64,000 nucleotides of DNA, taken from assembly GCF_943193015.1 (NCBI RefSeq), contig NZ_CALPCM010000001.1, positions 1 to 64,000 on the forward strand. Direction: 5' to 3'. How positions within the stretch are numbered: the first letter of the stretch is position 1; each line of letters begins with the position of its first letter. This stretch comes from Hominisplanchenecus_A murintestinalis. GTDB lineage: Bacteria > Bacillota > Clostridia > Lachnospirales > Lachnospiraceae. Positions 61,183 through 64,000 of the stretch are shown here, piece after piece. The notes under the pieces are model-generated. The model ran no database searches, was not told the origin of the DNA, and saw only the letters and a program-made list of their open reading frames with translations. A program made the translations under genes and the position numbers.

Positions 61183-62061
61183 ATGAAGAGAAGAAAGAGC
61201 TCAGGCGGCGGTGGCGCCAACTGGATGGATACATACGGAGATATGGTTACCTTGCTTCTGACTTTTTTCGTTATGCTTTATGCAATGTCCAGCCTGGATC
61301 AGCAGAAATGGGAAATATTTGTAAAAAGTATTTATCCAAGCTCCTCTGACAAACAGGAAATAGCGATTAACCAGCCGATAGATGAAGGAACCTATGACGT
61401 GAACGGGAACATAGAAATGGAAGAGCTGGTAGATGACGAGATGGAAACCTTGTATCTGGTTTTGGCAGAGCAGTTTAATTCCATGGGAATTGAAGGTGTC
61501 ACGTTGTCCAGAGGTGAGGACTATACTTTCATTGCGTTTGAAGACAAGACTTTTTTTGAAGGAGACAGTTCAGAGCTTACAGAACAGGGCGGACAGACTC
61601 TGGATGTGTTCTGTCAGGCGATTGCGCCGCTGAAAGATAAGATATCTCAGATTAATATTATGGGACACACCTCCCAAGGAGATCCGGAGAGACCGAATAC
61701 GCCTCGTACAGACCGTATGCTGTCGTCTATGAGGGCGGCAGAGGTTACGATTTATATTCAGGAAAGTAATGTTATTCAGCCGGAAAAGATGATAAGTACC
61801 GGATTCGGGCAGTTCCGTCCAGTTGATACCTTTGAGACATTTGAAGGGCGGGCGAAAAATCGAAGGGTTGAGATACTGATGATTGACGAGGGGGCCGACA
61901 TCAAATCTCTAAATCAATATTATGAAGAATATACCAGCGGGGTTAATGCGGACAGGACTGTTTCAACGGATGGATTCAAATCTACAGAGTCCGGGCCGGA
62001 GGACGGGATGATGCCTCAAGACGTTGAGGGAAGTGGGGCGCAGGAGCCGGCAGCACAGTAA
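61183..62061 (+). CDS. motB: Flagellar motor stator protein MotB
   Basis: 292 residues. Short charged N-terminus, then the single membrane helix with the proton-channel aspartate Asp20 in TYGDMVTLLLTFFVMLYAM, a plug/linker region, and a C-terminal OmpA-like peptidoglycan-binding domain (about 130-240) with INIMGHTSQGD, STGFGQFRPV and RAKNRRVEILMI. A final Gly/Ser/Glu-rich tail is unstructured. It starts three bases after motA, so the pair is tightly coupled. A MotB-type Asp with this helix suggests proton drive, but ion choice cannot be settled by eye. Confidence 0.95.
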   Translation: MKRRKSSGGGGANWMDTYGDMVTLLLTFFVMLYAMSSLDQQKWEIFVKSIYPSSSDKQEIAINQPIDEGTYDVNGNIEMEELVDDEMETLYLVLAEQFNSMGIEGVTLSRGEDYTFIAFEDKTFFEGDSSELTEQGGQTLDVFCQAIAPLKDKISQINIMGHTSQGDPERPNTPRTDRMLSSMRAAEVTIYIQESNVIQPEKMISTGFGQFRPVDTFETFEGRAKNRRVEILMIDEGADIKSLNQYYEEYTSGVNADRTVSTDGFKSTESGPEDGMMPQDVEGSGAQEPAAQ

Positions 62062-62124
62062 GCTGCCAGAACAGGGCGGCAGGAACATGGCTCTGCTGCA
62101 TGGAAAGAAAAAGGAGGCTGTACA

Positions 62125-63186
62125 ATGGCAGATACGGTATCACAGGATCAGATTAATGAGCTGTTGCGCACCATGCAGGTTCAGAAGGCAGCAAAACAGG
62201 AATCCGGAAATAGCGGACAGAGAGAAAAGACAAAATACAGTAAATATGATTTTTACAGTCCCAGGAAATTTACAAAGGACAAGATGAAAATCCTCACCAG
62301 TGCGTTTGAGAATTATGCCAGGGTTATTACATCTCAGCTTAATGGCATTTTTCGTGTGAGCACGGAAATTACGGTTAAGGATGTTCAGGAGGGGCGCTAT
62401 TATGAGTTTGTAGGTAAACTCAGTGAAAATGACAGCATTACGCTGGCAGATGCCTATACACAAGAAAAAAACAAGGCAAAGGTTCCTTTGATGATGTATG
62501 TCACACCGGGATTGGTTATCACGCTGGTTACCCATATGCTGGGCGGCGGGGATGAAGCAGTACATGTGGAAGAGGATTACCGCTATTCTGATGTAGAGCT
62601 TGCATTATATGGGCGGATTGTAGACTATATGATACAGGCACTGAAAGATGGATTTGCAAATTATGTAAATATTGAGTTTCAGGTTCAAAGGATAGCGCAG
62701 AATCCGAGTCTTCTGCAGGATATCGGTTTAGACGAAGCAGTAGCTCTTATCACTTTAAATGCGGATATGGCAGGATTGGGGACAGAAACGATCCAGATAT
62801 GTCTTCCGGGAACACTGTTGGAAATGATCTTCCGTCTGATGGATAGCCACAGGAATATAGGACGCGGTTTTGCATTTGAGGATAACCAGGAAACAATTAT
62901 GGAGCATTTGCGCATGTCGCAGCTGCAGATCACAGGACAGCTGGCTACGGTAGAGCTGGATTTGAAGGACATTTATCATTTGCGTCCGGGCGATGTGATT
63001 GATTTGAATAAACCGCGGAACGGTGATGTGAAGCTGTTCATTGGGAAACGGCCCTGGTTTACGGGAAAGATGGGCACATATAAGAAAAATGTAGCTGTCC
63101 GGATTAGTGACAGGATAAATAAGGATGACCGGGAAATGACAGAGGAAAATGGTCAGATGGATATAGAGAAACCGAAGGTCCTGTAG
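62125..63186 (+). CDS. fliM: Flagellar motor switch protein FliM
   Basis: 353 residues of the C-ring. The CheY-phosphate-binding N-terminal peptide VSQDQINELLRTMQ is present. The middle domain has YDFYSPRKFTKDKMKILTSAFEN at its start and HMLGGGDEA, and the C-terminal SPOA domain has LRPGDVIDLNKPRNGDVKLFIG. AAAGGAGG precedes the ATG. The usual fliL is not found between motB and fliM (63 bases), and fliN/fliY is not found between fliM and cheY (21 bases). Confidence 0.95.
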   Translation: MADTVSQDQINELLRTMQVQKAAKQESGNSGQREKTKYSKYDFYSPRKFTKDKMKILTSAFENYARVITSQLNGIFRVSTEITVKDVQEGRYYEFVGKLSENDSITLADAYTQEKNKAKVPLMMYVTPGLVITLVTHMLGGGDEAVHVEEDYRYSDVELALYGRIVDYMIQALKDGFANYVNIEFQVQRIAQNPSLLQDIGLDEAVALITLNADMAGLGTETIQICLPGTLLEMIFRLMDSHRNIGRGFAFEDNQETIMEHLRMSQLQITGQLATVELDLKDIYHLRPGDVIDLNKPRNGDVKLFIGKRPWFTGKMGTYKKNVAVRISDRINKDDREMTEENGQMDIEKPKVL

Positions 63187-63207
63187 AAAGTGGAGGAGTA
63201 GAGTGCT

Positions 63208-63573
63208 ATGGCGAAGATCATGCTTGTTGATGATGCGGCTTTTATGCGGACACATATAAGGAATATATTGAAGTATAACGGTTACAGAGATTTTGTGGAA
63301 GCCGGTGACGGCGTCGAGGCTGTAGAAAAATATCTTCAGGAGAAGCCAGATGTGGTGATTATGGATATTACGATGCCCCACAAAGACGGATTGCAGGCAT
63401 TGAGGGAAATCATGGCGGCCGATGCGGGAGCAAGGATTCTCATGTGTACGGCGATGGGACAGGAAGGAATTATGGCGGAGGCCATTCAGAACGGGGCCAG
63501 GGACTTTATTGTGAAGCCGTTTGACCCGGAACGTATGGCACAGGCTGTTAATGCAGTTTTTGAAGAGCAGTAG
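63208..63573 (+). CDS. cheY: Chemotaxis response regulator CheY
   Basis: 121-residue single receiver domain. The acidic pocket is MLVDDAAF (Asp8, Asp9), the phospho-acceptor is Asp53 in VIMDITMPHKDG, Thr81 is in LMCTAMGQ, and Lys103 is in VKPFD, all as in CheY. It follows fliM by 21 bases, fitting its binding to the FliM N-terminus to control rotation. GTGGAGGAG upstream is the ribosome site. No chemotaxis kinase gene is in the window. Confidence 0.94.
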   Translation: MAKIMLVDDAAFMRTHIRNILKYNGYRDFVEAGDGVEAVEKYLQEKPDVVIMDITMPHKDGLQALREIMAADAGARILMCTAMGQEGIMAEAIQNGARDFIVKPFDPERMAQAVNAVFEEQ

Positions 63574-63594
63574 AAAAGAAAGGAGGATGCGACG

Positions 63595-64000
63595 ATGGCT
63601 TTTTTAAGTTCTTTTGATATCAGCGCTTCGGGAATGAGCGCACAGCGTCTCAGGATGGATATAGCGTCTGAGAATATAGCAAATATGGATACAACAAGGA
63701 CGGAAGGCGGCGGTGCGTATAAGCGGAAGCTGGTTTCCTTCCAGAGTTATGAAACCAGGTCTTTCCAGGATGTACTGAAAAGTGCACGGGATGGGAGAGG
63801 AATCGCCAGCAGAAAGGCGGGTGTCCGGGTATCTGCTATCACGGAAGATGACCGGGAAATGCAGAAAGTATATAATCCAGAACATCCTGATGCGGATGAG
63901 GATGGATATGTAACCCTTTCGAATGTAGATGTGCTGAAAGAGACAGTTGACAGTATGGCAGCTTACCGTTCATATGAGGCAAATGTAACGGCTTTGAACG
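63595..64000 (+). CDS. flgC: Flagellar basal-body rod protein FlgC (partial, runs off the window)
   Basis: At least 135 residues, open to the last base of the window. FSSFDISASGMSAQRLRMDI-type start (here SSFDISASGMSAQRLRMDIA), then SENIANMDTTRTEGGGAYKR, YNPEHPDADEDGYVTLSNVD and MAAYRSYEANVTALN are diagnostic of FlgC, the proximal rod subunit. AGGAGG lies ten bases before the ATG. The last conserved residues are reached, so only a short tail is missing. The gene is out of its usual place between flgB and fliE. Confidence 0.92.
   Translation, partial: MAFLSSFDISASGMSAQRLRMDIASENIANMDTTRTEGGGAYKRKLVSFQSYETRSFQDVLKSARDGRGIASRKAGVRVSAITEDDREMQKVYNPEHPDADEDGYVTLSNVDVLKETVDSMAAYRSYEANVTALN

Overview
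The window looks like a contig from a motile, spore-forming Gram-positive of the Clostridia, probably Lachnospiraceae. The grounds are AGGAGG-type ribosome sites throughout, frequent TTG/GTG starts, the sporulation pair yqfC-yqfD followed by phoH-ybeY, the one-step diaminopimelate dehydrogenase, and a Clostridia-type flagellar operon (flgB/fliE to fliM/cheY with flbD and motAB inside). This is inference from gene content; no 16S rRNA or tRNA gene was seen. The first 23 bases end in the Illumina adapter 3' end (GCTCTTCCGATCT), so the window appears to begin at an untrimmed contig edge.

Layout. 293-5090: a housekeeping run (alaA-like aminotransferase, patatin-like phospholipase, yqeG, aroK, M24 aminopeptidase, efp) closed by a strong terminator. 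5181-6110: a small secreted protein with two similar domains, with its own promoter and terminator. 6214-30250: a two-gene unit driven by a near-consensus promoter. It encodes a very large secreted, membrane-anchored surface protein of about 7,400 residues and, one base after its stop codon, a membrane-tethered family-5 solute-binding-like protein with no transporter partner. 30251-31965: an FHA protein with an unclear start, a DUF4160 two-gene unit, and a small YjfB-type putative motility protein. 32020-44217: housekeeping and sporulation genes (ddh, YkgJ-like, DUF2284, yqfC, yqfD, phoH, ybeY, DUF3048 lipoprotein, MurJ/SpoVB-like flippase, pyridoxamine kinase, proB, DUF896, 5-formyl-THF cyclo-ligase, M14 peptidase), with one small secreted protein on the minus strand. 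44322-49348: a three-gene phosphorelay (hybrid histidine kinase with two receivers; REC-HD-GYP-GGDEF; stand-alone HPt). 49415-64000: motility genes, starting with an unrecognised gene behind a sigma-D-like -10 box, then the flagellar operon.

How it fits together. The phosphorelay genes end only about 1 kb before the flagellar promoter and encode both making and breaking of cyclic-di-GMP, so they may set the switch between swimming and attachment. The giant surface protein is the obvious attachment candidate. The flagellar operon has the usual order except that flgC is absent between flgB and fliE and is found instead after cheY, cut off by the window end. No fliL or fliN/fliY is present at the usual positions around fliM.

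The least ordinary part is the 24-kb surface-protein/solute-binding-protein unit. It has four degenerate N-terminal repeats, a large unassigned centre rich in aromatic residues, ten SdrD-B-like repeats with EF-hand-like loops, a sorting-signal-like tail without canonical LPXTG, and a tandem-repeat/hairpin leader.
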